A stretch of 64,000 bases of DNA, taken from the IMG/VR virus record IMGVR_UViG_3300032046_000015, positions 19,017-83,016 of that record; one strand, 5' to 3'. This document shows positions 24,680 through 34,600 of this stretch, piece after piece. Position 1 is the stretch's first letter; every line of letters begins with the position of its first letter. A program made the translations under genes and the position numbers. Origin of the DNA: a virus. The notes beneath the pieces were generated by a model that was not told where the DNA came from, made no database searches, and saw nothing but the letters and a program-made list of their open reading frames with translations.

Positions 24680-25251
24680 GAAAATATGCCCATCACACTG
24701 TACATGTTTTCCCAACAGCCAGGTGCGTGAAAGAATTTGAAGCCTTGTTCTTTGTATGCGTCTGCCACAGTGAGATCATCATCAATCGCATACAAACTGC
24801 TGCCCATATCATGTGCTAGTTTAATGGATGATAACACTCCTCTCTTATAATCTTGATCGTGATCTGTGGTTGTTCTCATGTGTAAACTTATGGTCATCTT
24901 GACACCAAACACATCTTTCAACCATATTGTTGTAGCCTGTCGCACCTTCTCATTGCGTCCTGTAAGGAACACAATGTCATGGTACATAACTGCAGTTGCC
25001 AATACTTCTTGGCTATATGGAATGATCCCATCCTGTAGTATCAATTCAGGATTGAGAAAATTATCCCATTGATCTTGGGTGATGTGTTTCTTATCACACG
25101 ATGCTTGCTTCAAACAGAATGGTTCAAGCAAGTCTGGTTGTAGGTATGGACACTTGATCTGGCGACAAGCATCCAAGTCTAGCACAGGCTTTAACAAGTG
25201 TTGTCGGTGCCTGTTGTCTGCTATGGTGCCATCAATATCAACAACTATCAT
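24676..25251 (-). CDS. HAD-family phosphatase, polynucleotide 3'-phosphatase-like
   Basis: This 191-residue protein starts MIVVDIDGTIADNRHR; D5 and D7 are the HAD nucleophile and acid. VFLTGRNEKVRQAT supplies motif II and YAIDDDLTVADAY motif IV. The layout resembles the phosphatase half of T4 polynucleotide kinase. It would remove 3'-phosphates or dephosphorylate nucleotides. It lies between a nuclease and the 5'-3' exonuclease. Confidence 0.7.
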   Translation of the reverse strand: MIVVDIDGTIADNRHRQHLLKPVLDLDACRQIKCPYLQPDLLEPFCLKQASCDKKHITQDQWDNFLNPELILQDGIIPYSQEVLATAVMYHDIVFLTGRNEKVRQATTIWLKDVFGVKMTISLHMRTTTDHDQDYKRGVLSSIKLAHDMGSSLYAIDDDLTVADAYKEQGFKFFHAPGCWENMYSVMGIFS

Positions 25252-25823
25252 TTGCTGTCTCCTGTGTGCGATTTACAACGCTGTATAGCCAATGGCTTTA
25301 GTGCTTCTTTGATTGCCCAAGGTGGTACCATCGCCAGAAAATCCTTGAGGATAAACACAACTATGGAGTATGGTTTGACCCAACATTCCATTCTGTTAGG
25401 ATTGACTGGCTTCATGCTGGCTATAGCGTGCCATGTTTCCGCATCCATCAATAAGTAATCTGTCTCCATGTTCCTGCTCATGATATACCACAATCGCTTG
25501 TTACTATCCTTTGTCTCCAACCCGTCTTGCCACCATCTCATGACTACAGCATCTTTGATTATAAAAGACAGGTCAAACTCCTCTCTCTTGCGCAATTCAA
25601 AGTGTATTGGAAAATTGGGTTCAGGAGCAAGCAAATCGCCAGCAGCAAATCGTTTGTCCCAACCACCACTCATCACTGTTCTCTTAAACACCTTAGTTGA
25701 CTTGGTTGATTTGCCATCAGTCCACCATAGTGATAGGATGTGTGCTATTCTGTTTTCATATGACGCACCCTTCTGCCTGGACATCCTTCCAACTTGACTT
25801 GCTGTTCGTTTCATTCCACCCAT
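25248..25823 (-). CDS. PDDEXK-type nuclease, Holliday-junction resolvase-like
   Basis: This 191-residue protein has RQKGASYENRIAHILSLWW (helix with conserved Glu), VFKRTVMSGGW, FAAGDLLAP (conserved Asp) and HFELRKREEF, where the family usually reads E-x-K. Arg lies at the usual Lys place and Lys follows it. It probably resolves branched or nicked recombination intermediates with the Rad50/Mre11/RecA set next to it. GGAGG precedes ATG 25823. Confidence 0.6.
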   Translation of the reverse strand: MGGMKRTASQVGRMSRQKGASYENRIAHILSLWWTDGKSTKSTKVFKRTVMSGGWDKRFAAGDLLAPEPNFPIHFELRKREEFDLSFIIKDAVVMRWWQDGLETKDSNKRLWYIMSRNMETDYLLMDAETWHAIASMKPVNPNRMECWVKPYSIVVFILKDFLAMVPPWAIKEALKPLAIQRCKSHTGDSK

Positions 25824-27700
25824 GATTTGCCTCCAGCACGTTTGATAAATATGGTATCATCAAAATATCCTCTTACATTGGGATCATGTGTAATAACTGT
25901 GACGCAACCATATTGGCCTTTTAATGTGTTAAGTAGTGGGCCATAGAATCTCTCTTTGCCTGCTGTATCTAGCCCAACATCAGGTTCATCCAAGAATAAG
26001 TTGGCAATACTGGCGCCTGTTCTTGCTCTGACCAAAGACATCAAAGCCAACGATACAGCAAGTGAAATCCTCTTGGCCTGTCCACCCGATGGCGTCACAT
26101 CTCCCAAATTTTCTATGTTCAGTTTGAACCCAAGTTTATCTACAGCCTTGCCACTTTTGAGTTTGCTTCTTGTGTCTAATTCCAGTGTTATGCTGCCATC
26201 AGTTAACAGCCCCAGATATTGGTTGGCCGATGACTCCAACGTTGGCAGCACCTGTAGAATGGCCCAGTTAATCAGCCCTTCATTTCCATAAGCATCTACC
26301 CAAAATTCAGTCAACCTTAATCGGTCAGACAATTCCTTAATCTTGCTTTGAGCTTGAGACCTCAACCGTTTGTGCTCACGCAATCGCTGTTCTAATTGTG
26401 TGGTGTTACCAGTATGTGGACACTTTTCTGCTCTGGTTTCATTTAGTTGCTTTTTTAACCTTACAATTTCAGATATCAATTGGTTGTTGACTTTTATGTC
26501 AGATTGATACTTGTGTAGTAAACCAATGGCCTTATTGTGTAATGCTTGGCAATCCTTGATGTCAGTATTGATAGAATCTAAAACAACATTTGATGCTTCT
26601 ATTTCTTGTCGTTTTACAACCATGTCATTATCTATGATTCTTAACACAGCACACTGTTCCTTGATCTGTTTGTACAACTGTTCTTTATAATCCTTGGCTT
26701 CACCAACAGAAAGTGGACTGTTACAAGTTGGACACCGCTCACCAGTCAGTTGGTGAAGTCTATCATTTAGTCCATGTAATTGTGTCTCTTTTGAAGCTTG
26801 GTCACGCACTAAAACGGTGTGTTCATCTCTCAACTGTTCGTGAACCTTCTTGGCTTCAAGCAATTGTTTGTTTGCTATTTCTAACTGAGCAACAGACTTG
26901 GACACACTTGTTTGAGCACTTGTCGCTTTAACATCTATACTCAACGGTTCAACTGCTTGACTAGCCAATGTATCTAGTTGTGTATTTATCTCATTTATGT
27001 GTAATTGATGTTTATATTCCCAATCCTTTACTTTGCCTTGTGATAAATCAATATCCAATTCCAATGTGGAAATGTTGGATGATATGCCACTCATTTTAAC
27101 GTTCCATTCAGCCAATTCTGTCTTGATGGATGATACCCTTTTTCTGGCTACAACAGCGCAATCAGACATTACATCCAAGTTGAGTATCCTTCTCAATATG
27201 GACTTGCGCTCAGCATCTGTTGTGTTAGGGTCAGCAAATCGTTTGTAATCACCTTGACAATACATGGTGGTATTCTTGAACGTTTGCCAATCCATTCCAA
27301 GCAACTTTTCAACTGCTTCTACAGTCTGCTTATGCCCTGTGACTTCATTAATTGTTGTGCCTTTGCTGTCCAATATCTGTAATGTAGCATCAGTCTGTCC
27401 CTTGCCTCTGGAACGTTCTATGTATATGTCATTGGTGTTGTCCTTAATGTGTAGCTTGACAACAGCCTGTTTTGAATGTTTATTTACAACATCATCTCCT
27501 GTATCTCCATCTGCTGTTTCACCGTATAAACACCAAGCCAAAGCCTTATACAATGAGCTTTTGCCCACTCCATTACTCTCTGCTGATGTAGCAGTTGTGT
27601 TATGTCCTAACACAAGCATTGATGGCTTGTTCAGAAATATAGTCTGGTGTTCTGTGAAAGGACAAAAGCCTTGAACATCCAATTGTTCAAATACTATCAT
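25811..27700 (-). CDS. Rad50/SbcC-like ATPase (T4 gp46-like)
   Basis: This 629-residue SMC-type ATPase has Walker A NGVGKSS at about residue 43, a long coiled coil with a zinc-hook CPTC in the middle, a second coil, the signature PSGGQAKRISLAVSLALM and Walker B FLDEPDVGLD. It pairs with the Mre11-like nuclease next to it to process double-strand ends. Start ATG 27700 overlaps the partner stop (ATGA). Confidence 0.9.
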   Translation of the reverse strand: MIVFEQLDVQGFCPFTEHQTIFLNKPSMLVLGHNTTATSAESNGVGKSSLYKALAWCLYGETADGDTGDDVVNKHSKQAVVKLHIKDNTNDIYIERSRGKGQTDATLQILDSKGTTINEVTGHKQTVEAVEKLLGMDWQTFKNTTMYCQGDYKRFADPNTTDAERKSILRRILNLDVMSDCAVVARKRVSSIKTELAEWNVKMSGISSNISTLELDIDLSQGKVKDWEYKHQLHINEINTQLDTLASQAVEPLSIDVKATSAQTSVSKSVAQLEIANKQLLEAKKVHEQLRDEHTVLVRDQASKETQLHGLNDRLHQLTGERCPTCNSPLSVGEAKDYKEQLYKQIKEQCAVLRIIDNDMVVKRQEIEASNVVLDSINTDIKDCQALHNKAIGLLHKYQSDIKVNNQLISEIVRLKKQLNETRAEKCPHTGNTTQLEQRLREHKRLRSQAQSKIKELSDRLRLTEFWVDAYGNEGLINWAILQVLPTLESSANQYLGLLTDGSITLELDTRSKLKSGKAVDKLGFKLNIENLGDVTPSGGQAKRISLAVSLALMSLVRARTGASIANLFLDEPDVGLDTAGKERFYGPLLNTLKGQYGCVTVITHDPNVRGYFDDTIFIKRAGGKSWVE

Positions 27701-28773
27701 GATCTTGCCTCTCCCAATATATCCATACCTATCTGCCAAGCCTGTTTCTTGTCCTCATCTGATAGGCCTGAAACTTCAACCATGTACTTATCCAACATGG
27801 ATTCTATCGTTGGCAGAGCAGCCATTTCTGATGCCGTTGGAATGGCTTTCTGGGTATCTGCCTGTGTTATAGTCCAAGTCAACATCCTCACATTTTCTGG
27901 TAATTTATCGGATACAGTGTTCAACGCTGCCTTTTGTGTGTTAACATCACCAGCATTGACAATGATATGTAGATGGACATATACCTTATCCTTGGCCAAT
28001 GCCTCCAACACTTCCAACAAACCTTTGGCATTGTGACAACCTTTAATTTCTGTTGTTCTGAATTCTGGTGATTTTATAGGCTGGAATTCTTTGTGTATTA
28101 CTTGTCCATTATCAAAAGTGATAAGCCAATAACCTTTGTTGTTTGATTCCTGGAAGGATAGTGGCAACGGTGAGCCAACATACATTCCTTTGTGAAACTC
28201 TTGACTTTCATGAAAGTGTCCTGATAGAACATAATTGAAGTGGTCATAATCTTTGACTTCAATACCAAACTTATTCACCCAACCATTATTCCTACAGCCT
28301 ACAAACGATTGGTGGCAGAGCAGCACATCCCCACGCAGCTGTTGGATAATTTCTTTGGCTTTGCGGTCAGGCAGATAAGGTAATGCTATCAAAGTTGTAT
28401 TGCTAAATTCCAAAGCATCACCTTCATTGAGAACGTTAATGTTGCGATTGTCCAAGTAATCCACATTATAATGCTGTCCAAAAGCATCATGGGCATCGTG
28501 ATTGCCAGGTAATATGTATATGTTCTTGTCTCCGTGATCTTCAAATGTTCTGCCTATTTTCTTCAGTGTGGGGGCATCTAACAATCTATTATGGTATAAA
28601 TCTCCAAGAATTAACACATCAATAACACTCTTATCGCTTAACACAATATCTAACACATGATTGACATCCAACAACCTGTCTGTGTAACCTTCTGATGTCG
28701 GTTTGGCCAAGTACAGGTTGTTGGTAGCATGTAAATCAGCTGTCACGGCCACTGTGTATCCTTTGTTGCTCAC
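27697..28773 (-). CDS. Mre11/SbcD-like nuclease (T4 gp47-like)
   Basis: This 358-residue calcineurin-fold nuclease shows all metal motifs in order: TADLH, LGDLYHNR, LPGNHDAHD, LCHQSF and LSGHFHES. It works with the Rad50-like protein to trim DNA ends for recombination-dependent replication. The start is GTG 28773, overlapping the RecA stop (GTGA), so RecA, Mre11 and Rad50 are a coupled trio. Confidence 0.9.
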   Translation of the reverse strand: MSNKGYTVAVTADLHATNNLYLAKPTSEGYTDRLLDVNHVLDIVLSDKSVIDVLILGDLYHNRLLDAPTLKKIGRTFEDHGDKNIYILPGNHDAHDAFGQHYNVDYLDNRNINVLNEGDALEFSNTTLIALPYLPDRKAKEIIQQLRGDVLLCHQSFVGCRNNGWVNKFGIEVKDYDHFNYVLSGHFHESQEFHKGMYVGSPLPLSFQESNNKGYWLITFDNGQVIHKEFQPIKSPEFRTTEIKGCHNAKGLLEVLEALAKDKVYVHLHIIVNAGDVNTQKAALNTVSDKLPENVRMLTWTITQADTQKAIPTASEMAALPTIESMLDKYMVEVSGLSDEDKKQAWQIGMDILGEARS

Positions 28774-29789
28774 AGCATCCTTCTTATCTTGTCAGCTATG
28801 TCCTTGTGTTCCTTCAGGTATTCTTTGGCATTCTCCAAGCCTTGTCCTATGCGTTCACCTTGAAATGAATACCACGCACCCGATTGTTCGATGATTTTTG
28901 CTTCTACACCCAGAGCAACTATCTCATGGATGATGTCTATGCCTTTGCCAAATTCTATCACAAATTCACCCTTCTTGAAAGGGACAGCAATCTGGTTTTT
29001 CCACACATATCCCTCACAAACGTGCGCTTTGTCGTTGTTGGCTAATGCCCCTTTGCGCTTGATGTTGATCCCAAGGCTGGCATAAAATCTTGGTGCTTTG
29101 CCACAAGTTGTATCATCCTTATTTCCAAACATCACTCCTATCTTTTCACGCAATTGACTTATAAACACAAGTGCCACACGCTCTGATGATACATCACGGA
29201 TGATGTGTTTAAGCCCAGATGACATGACATTGGCTTGAGGAGCATAATGCTTGTCGCCAAGTTCACCTTCTATCTCACACTTGGCAGGACAAGCAGTCAT
29301 GGAATCTAACACAACCAGAATGGGTATATCAATTTTTTGTTCTTTGCGCATCGCTGATATCCGCTTGACCGTTGACATGATAATACCCAATGCCTGCTCA
29401 AGATGTAGTGGCTGTGATATGATCATGTCTTGGATGTTGACTCCTATCTTTTGGGCATAGCCTGGATCCAATTTATATTCAGCATCTATGTACAACACTA
29501 TGCCATTAGTCCTTTGGCATTCTGCGCACAAGTGTAAGGCAACTGTGGTCTTACCACCACCCTCTGGCCCTGCCAATAAAGTCAAACGGCCATAGGGCAC
29601 TCCATTGCGCCCTATGGCCTTGTCCAAGGCCAAACTTTGTGTAGAACAAACACCCTTTATGTCTATGGACAACTTGTTATCTCCAAGAAGCATGGCTGTG
29701 TCATTGCCATGCTCTTTGCGGATGGTGTTCACCACTTCCTGTGCCGTTTGTGCTGTAACTGGCTTTGATGTTGGCCTTTTGCGCTCCAT
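28770..29789 (-). CDS. RecA/UvsX recombinase
   Basis: This 339-residue protein has Walker A GPEGGGKTT at 74-82, Walker B LVVLDSM with the following MTACPAK, and an L2-like region with VFISQLREKIGVMFG, all typical of RecA. It forms filaments on single-stranded DNA and catalyses strand exchange. The order gp32-like protein, RecA, Mre11, Rad50 makes one recombination operon. ATG 29789 follows AGAAGG. Confidence 0.93.
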   Translation of the reverse strand: MERKRPTSKPVTAQTAQEVVNTIRKEHGNDTAMLLGDNKLSIDIKGVCSTQSLALDKAIGRNGVPYGRLTLLAGPEGGGKTTVALHLCAECQRTNGIVLYIDAEYKLDPGYAQKIGVNIQDMIISQPLHLEQALGIIMSTVKRISAMRKEQKIDIPILVVLDSMTACPAKCEIEGELGDKHYAPQANVMSSGLKHIIRDVSSERVALVFISQLREKIGVMFGNKDDTTCGKAPRFYASLGINIKRKGALANNDKAHVCEGYVWKNQIAVPFKKGEFVIEFGKGIDIIHEIVALGVEAKIIEQSGAWYSFQGERIGQGLENAKEYLKEHKDIADKIRRML

Positions 29790-29790
29790 G

Positions 29791-30813
29791 TTATACCTTC
29801 TGTCTTGCGGCTGCGGCTGCTTTGCGTTTTTCCAACTCACGTTCCAGTGCTTCTAACTCTGGATCAGGAGCAGTTGCCTGTGTGGTTGGTGTGTTATTGG
29901 CTGATGCGGTTGTTGTAGCACCTGCTGGCGTTTTGGATCCACAGGCTTCAGCGCAACCTTTGGATTCATCGCACGATTGGCAATCTGTGTCTTTCGCATC
30001 ATAACCTTGGCCGTGGCATGGCTTCTGTTTGTTCTCTTCTGGCTTGGACTGATCCACTTGAATTCCTGTCATCAGAGCAATCAGTTCATCGTGTGTCCGT
30101 GCCAAGTCAACTGCTGCCATGTAAATATCCGCTTTGGCTCCTGGTTCGATGGATTGTTGGATCAAGAATGTGGTTGGTTTGGGAAGTGCGACAGGTGATA
30201 TCAACGATTGTTTGTCCACTTCTATTGTGTATTTGGTGTCGTTTTTCTTGGTGCCAACTCTCTTGACCTTTAGGAACACAGCCCTTTTTGGATCACATGG
30301 ATTGCCAATCTCTGCCAACTCATCTGCGATGCGTTCCCATTGTGTATAGGAACAGTTCCAATTGAGCACCTGTGGATCCAAGTCTTGAAAATCTTTGCCG
30401 TTTGGAATTTTGTACTTGATGGGCACCACAGCAAATACAAAACGTCTGCTGGCCTTGATGTCATCCAACTGTTCCTTGGTCATGTTTTCTGATCCAGCAC
30501 CGCCCCACACAAGGTTACACACTGGGCACCCTTTACCACCTTCAGCCTTCAGATCAAAGCCTTTCATTTCTTGGGCCAAAGCAATAATCCGTGGGTCGGA
30601 CATAGCTGGATTGCGCTGTGTATCCAAACACATACCTGGTATGCGTCTTGGGCCAAGGCCATAATGGACTTGTAATTCCACATAGTTTGACATATCTTCT
30701 GGACGTGAACTGTCGCAAAAGAATAAAACTGTTTCACCTTCTTTGGGTGTAAAGGAATTGCCGCTTGACAATTCCTGCCTGCGTTTGCGCACGGCATCAG
30801 GATTAAATGGCAT
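29791..30813 (-). CDS. Single-stranded DNA-binding protein (gp32-like, putative)
   Basis: This 340-residue protein has an N-terminal basic region, a core with GCPVCNLVWGG (one half of a zinc site), OB-like strands (VFLKVKRVGTKKN) and a long low-complexity tail with Cys pairs and acidic residues. The tail, the size and its place before RecA fit a gp32-type protein. No single motif is diagnostic, so the call is moderate. ATG 30813 follows GAGG. Confidence 0.6.
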   Translation of the reverse strand: MPFNPDAVRKRRQELSSGNSFTPKEGETVLFFCDSSRPEDMSNYVELQVHYGLGPRRIPGMCLDTQRNPAMSDPRIIALAQEMKGFDLKAEGGKGCPVCNLVWGGAGSENMTKEQLDDIKASRRFVFAVVPIKYKIPNGKDFQDLDPQVLNWNCSYTQWERIADELAEIGNPCDPKRAVFLKVKRVGTKKNDTKYTIEVDKQSLISPVALPKPTTFLIQQSIEPGAKADIYMAAVDLARTHDELIALMTGIQVDQSKPEENKQKPCHGQGYDAKDTDCQSCDESKGCAEACGSKTPAGATTTASANNTPTTQATAPDPELEALERELEKRKAAAAARQKV

Positions 30814-30828
30814 TTAATAACCTCACTT

Positions 30829-31311
30829 TCATTCCGGTTTTTCTTTGGTGGCCATGCCAGTGGCTGCTGCTTGTGTACGTTCTGTGGCACCCAAACTTCT
30901 GAGGCTTTCAGCTTTGTGTTTAAGTGCTTGACAAAGCCAATAAAGCCTTGAACATATGGATGAAAATTCTGCCGCTTGTTGTTTGAAAGCCTGAAACTGC
31001 GGATCAGCCTCAACCACAGCTTTGGCCTTCCATTCTGATAGTTTTGGATCACTGGTGGTAATGGACACAATTGATTGAGCCTTCCATGATCTGTATGCCG
31101 CATCAATTTTGTCTCTGGCCTTTTCAGCTGCACCCAACAGGCTACCATAGAATGCTATCTCACTAGCCACCTTGGACATACCTTCAGACAAATCGTTGAT
31201 CTGACAAGCTGCCATTGGATTCACTGTGATATTCTGTCCATCGATGTTGATGTCAAAACATTCCATGTTTAACCTGGCTGGCACCTGTGGTTGTTGTTTG
31301 TTCCGTTCCAT
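30829..31311 (-). CDS. Uncharacterised protein of the recombination operon
   Basis: This 160-residue helical protein begins MERNKQQPQVPARL, then FDINIDGQNITVNPM, and continues with long helices. The ATG overlaps the HU stop (TGATG). It is cotranscribed with the gp32-like and HU genes, so it may be a mediator or nucleoid protein. No family recognised. Confidence 0.6.
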   Translation of the reverse strand: MERNKQQPQVPARLNMECFDINIDGQNITVNPMAACQINDLSEGMSKVASEIAFYGSLLGAAEKARDKIDAAYRSWKAQSIVSITTSDPKLSEWKAKAVVEADPQFQAFKQQAAEFSSICSRLYWLCQALKHKAESLRSLGATERTQAAATGMATKEKPE

Positions 31312-31568
31312 CACTTGCTCTTGCCCAACTCCAGGTTGGCCGATTGGTGGAATACCAACACATTCTTGGCTGGTACAGACACCTTCTGTTTGGGGTTTTG
31401 TGGGTTGAAGCATTCTCTGGCTGGACGTTCTTTGACCTTGAACGTTCCAAAGCCTTTGATCATGACTGTCCCACCCTTTATTGAGTTGCTCAGCACGCTA
31501 TCAAACACTGCTTTGACAACGTCCTCACTCACACTCGCACCTTTTGCTACTTCTGGAATACCTGCCAT
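31311..31568 (-). CDS. HU/IHF-family DNA-bending protein
   Basis: This 85-residue protein has the HU core: SEDVVKAVFDSVL helix and GGTVMIKGFGTFKVKERPA arm region, followed by ECFNPQN. HU proteins bend DNA during replication, recombination and packaging. The ATG 31568 is chosen because AGGAGAGAG is just upstream; an earlier ATG adds six residues. Confidence 0.85.
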   Translation of the reverse strand: MAGIPEVAKGASVSEDVVKAVFDSVLSNSIKGGTVMIKGFGTFKVKERPARECFNPQNPKQKVSVPAKNVLVFHQSANLELGKSK

Positions 31569-31613
31569 TGTCTCTCTCCTATTCATTTGGTTTGGAAATC
31601 ACTACTGTGATTA

Positions 31614-34600
31614 TTATATGGCCTTGCGCCATGAATACTGTCTCAATATTTCTACATGCGACCTGTCTTCTAATACCAGGCCACCCCTCTCATGCTTAAT
31701 ATCAAACACTGCCACATTGCCCAACACTATCTGTTCTTTGAACTTTAGATAACTGCTGGCAAAGCAAACAGCAGTAAACACACGGTCAATTGTATCAATG
31801 CTAAAGAATGCCATGCCACGTCCATTCTTGTCAATTGTGTGTCGGGCATCTAGGATTAAGCCAGTCATTTCAAATATGTCGTGGCCTTTTTTCTTCACAG
31901 ACTTATTGGTACCAACAGCCTTGGACACAGGATGCTCAATGAAATACTGTTCCCAAAATGTCATTGGCTCACCTGTTATTATCTTGTGTCTTAATATGTC
32001 AAGATTGACAACCATATGAGCCTTCAAACTTTTCCATGTACCATGAGTGGATGCGTGTACCCTTAACACAACAGGAGTGCCCACGCCATCATCAATGACC
32101 TCTCTGAAAATTGGAAATGCATCTATATCCAACTTCACTCTGTTCCATACTCCTGTGGCATCTTCCACATTGAAGTTAGAGTATCTAGCACCCCATCTCA
32201 TCTTTAATCGCTCTTGTTCTGATGGCAATTCTTTGGCACTATAAAAATCACCCACGCAATTATATCTGACATCAATGATTTGTCCATTCAGATACACAGC
32301 ACGATTGGTCTTGAATAAATCTGGGTCATCCATGCTAATGAACTTAACATGCTTGCCCAAGCCTTTCAACACATCTCCATATGCCTCCATTGGGTGTTTA
32401 CCTAATGGCAATGGACTGACTTCAGCTGCCAGCAGAGCAAAATCTGTTTGGTTATAATCTGGTTCCATTTTACTCTTGGTCAAGCACTCCTCTATGGCTG
32501 TCCAATTGCCCTTGTTAGCCATGGCAAATATGTCCTGTTCGTGCTCCAAGAAATACTTGACATTGGGCAATAGATCAGATAGAGCACCAGCCTTTGACAG
32601 TGCCAATAGTGTTGTTCTCTTTACAAGCCGTCTGTCAACCTTCTGTAACATATCAACCAGTGAAGTATATGGTTGATATTTCACAATCTCTTTGATTGAA
32701 CTTTCACCGACACCTTTTATATCCAATAAACTACATCTAATTTGATTGCCCACAATCGTGAAATTCACTCCTGAATGGTTGGTATCTGGCCCAAGCACAT
32801 CTATTCCTTTTGCTCTTGTCTCTTTTATGAACCTTGTGACCTCTTGTCTGTCTGGTTCATTCTTCAACACTGCCCACATGAACTCCATAGGATAATGTAC
32901 CTTCAAAAACATTGTCCAATAAGCAATCACCCCATAAGCGCATGAGTGAGACTTGTTGAATGCGTATGATCCAAAGAATGTAATGCCGTCCATTAGTTTA
33001 TTGGCTTCACCTTCATCCATACCTTTGGACACAGCCCCCACAACAAACCTGTCACGCTCTTTTCCAAGCTTCTCATCACCGTGTTTCTTTGCCACTAGTT
33101 TGCGCAATGAGTCTGCTGTCTCAGGTTCATAGCCAGACAACTCAATAAATATCCTTGTCAGTTGTTCTTGATATACTAACACACCGTATGTCTCTTCACA
33201 TATCTTATCATATATGGGATGGATTGGCTTGATCTTTGTTGGATCATTTTTCCGGTCAATGTAAACGTTTGCCAAGCCACTTCTCATTGTGCCAGGCCTG
33301 TTCAACGCTGTCAATGCTGCCACGTCAGCAAATTGCGTGAATGTTATTTCTTCACACGTCTTGTACATTGATGTAGTGTCAAATTGGAAAATGCCAGCAA
33401 AATCTAAGTCAGTGAAACCTTGTAACACCTTGGGATCATCCAATGGCAATCGCTCCATATCTATGTCCAGATGGTGTCTATCCTTGATTGCTGTCAAGGT
33501 ATCTTTAATGACAGTGAGTGTTCTTAATCCAAGCACATCCAACTTCAACAATCCCATGTCTTCACAACCCCAGAAATTTATTGCCGCAACCCTAACACGT
33601 CTGCCACCTTCATCCTTGGTCTCAATTGGCACAACGTCACATATCGGCACAGGCGATGTCAACACGCCAGCGGCATGTATTCCTGTCTGTCTGACTTGTC
33701 CTTCCAATTCCTTGACAATAGGTAACACATAAGGATAATGGTCATTGAATTTTCTACAAACATCAAATTCCTTGAAACTGTCCTCAATAGTTTGACTGGC
33801 ACGCTCATCACCTGAACTCCTCTCTACAATACTGCTGGTGACTGCGTTCACTTCAGTTAGTGGCACATCTAACACACGGCACACATCCTTCAAACATAAC
33901 TTACCTTTCATAGTAACAGCTGTTCCTATCTGGGAGACATTGCCTATGCCATATTTATCACACAAATGTTGTAATATAAGACCACGCTTGCTGTCTTCAA
34001 AATCCATATCAATATCCGGCATATCTATTCTGGCTGGAGACATGAACCTTTCAAACAATAATCCATGTTCTATCGGATCAAGTGACGTTATGCCCAATAA
34101 GTAACACACAAGTGAACCAGCACTGGAACCACGTCCAGGCCCAACCATGATTCCTTCTTGTCTTGCCCAACCAAATAACTCATGAACCAGAATAAAATAT
34201 CCACTGAATTTCTGTCTCTTCATGGCAGCTAACTCAAGCAATAAACGTTCTGTGTACGTTTTTCTGTGCTGGACTGGATCAATGCCTAATTTGGCAGCCT
34301 TTTGCTCTATCTGATAATCCATATCACGCCACGGCCAACCGTCCAAGCATAATTGGTGTAGATACACATCGTGTGCTTCTGAGTCTGATGACGTTGTGTC
34401 CTTAATGTTCTGAGGTATGACTACAGGTGGAAGCAAACATTTGAACTTATCCATTACAACTTTGGCCTTACATTTCTCAGCAATCTCCATAGTATTACAC
34501 ATAGCATCAGTAATATCTGAACCACTAATGTCATGCTTGGACAGACTTTCCACCATTTCCTTGGGTGTCTTGAACCAAAACTCTTGAGTGTCGAATTTGA

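Noticed and set aside
31291-31752. Plus-strand frame of 153 codons
   Set aside because: Opposite the HU gene and polymerase end; no ribosome site or recognisable content.
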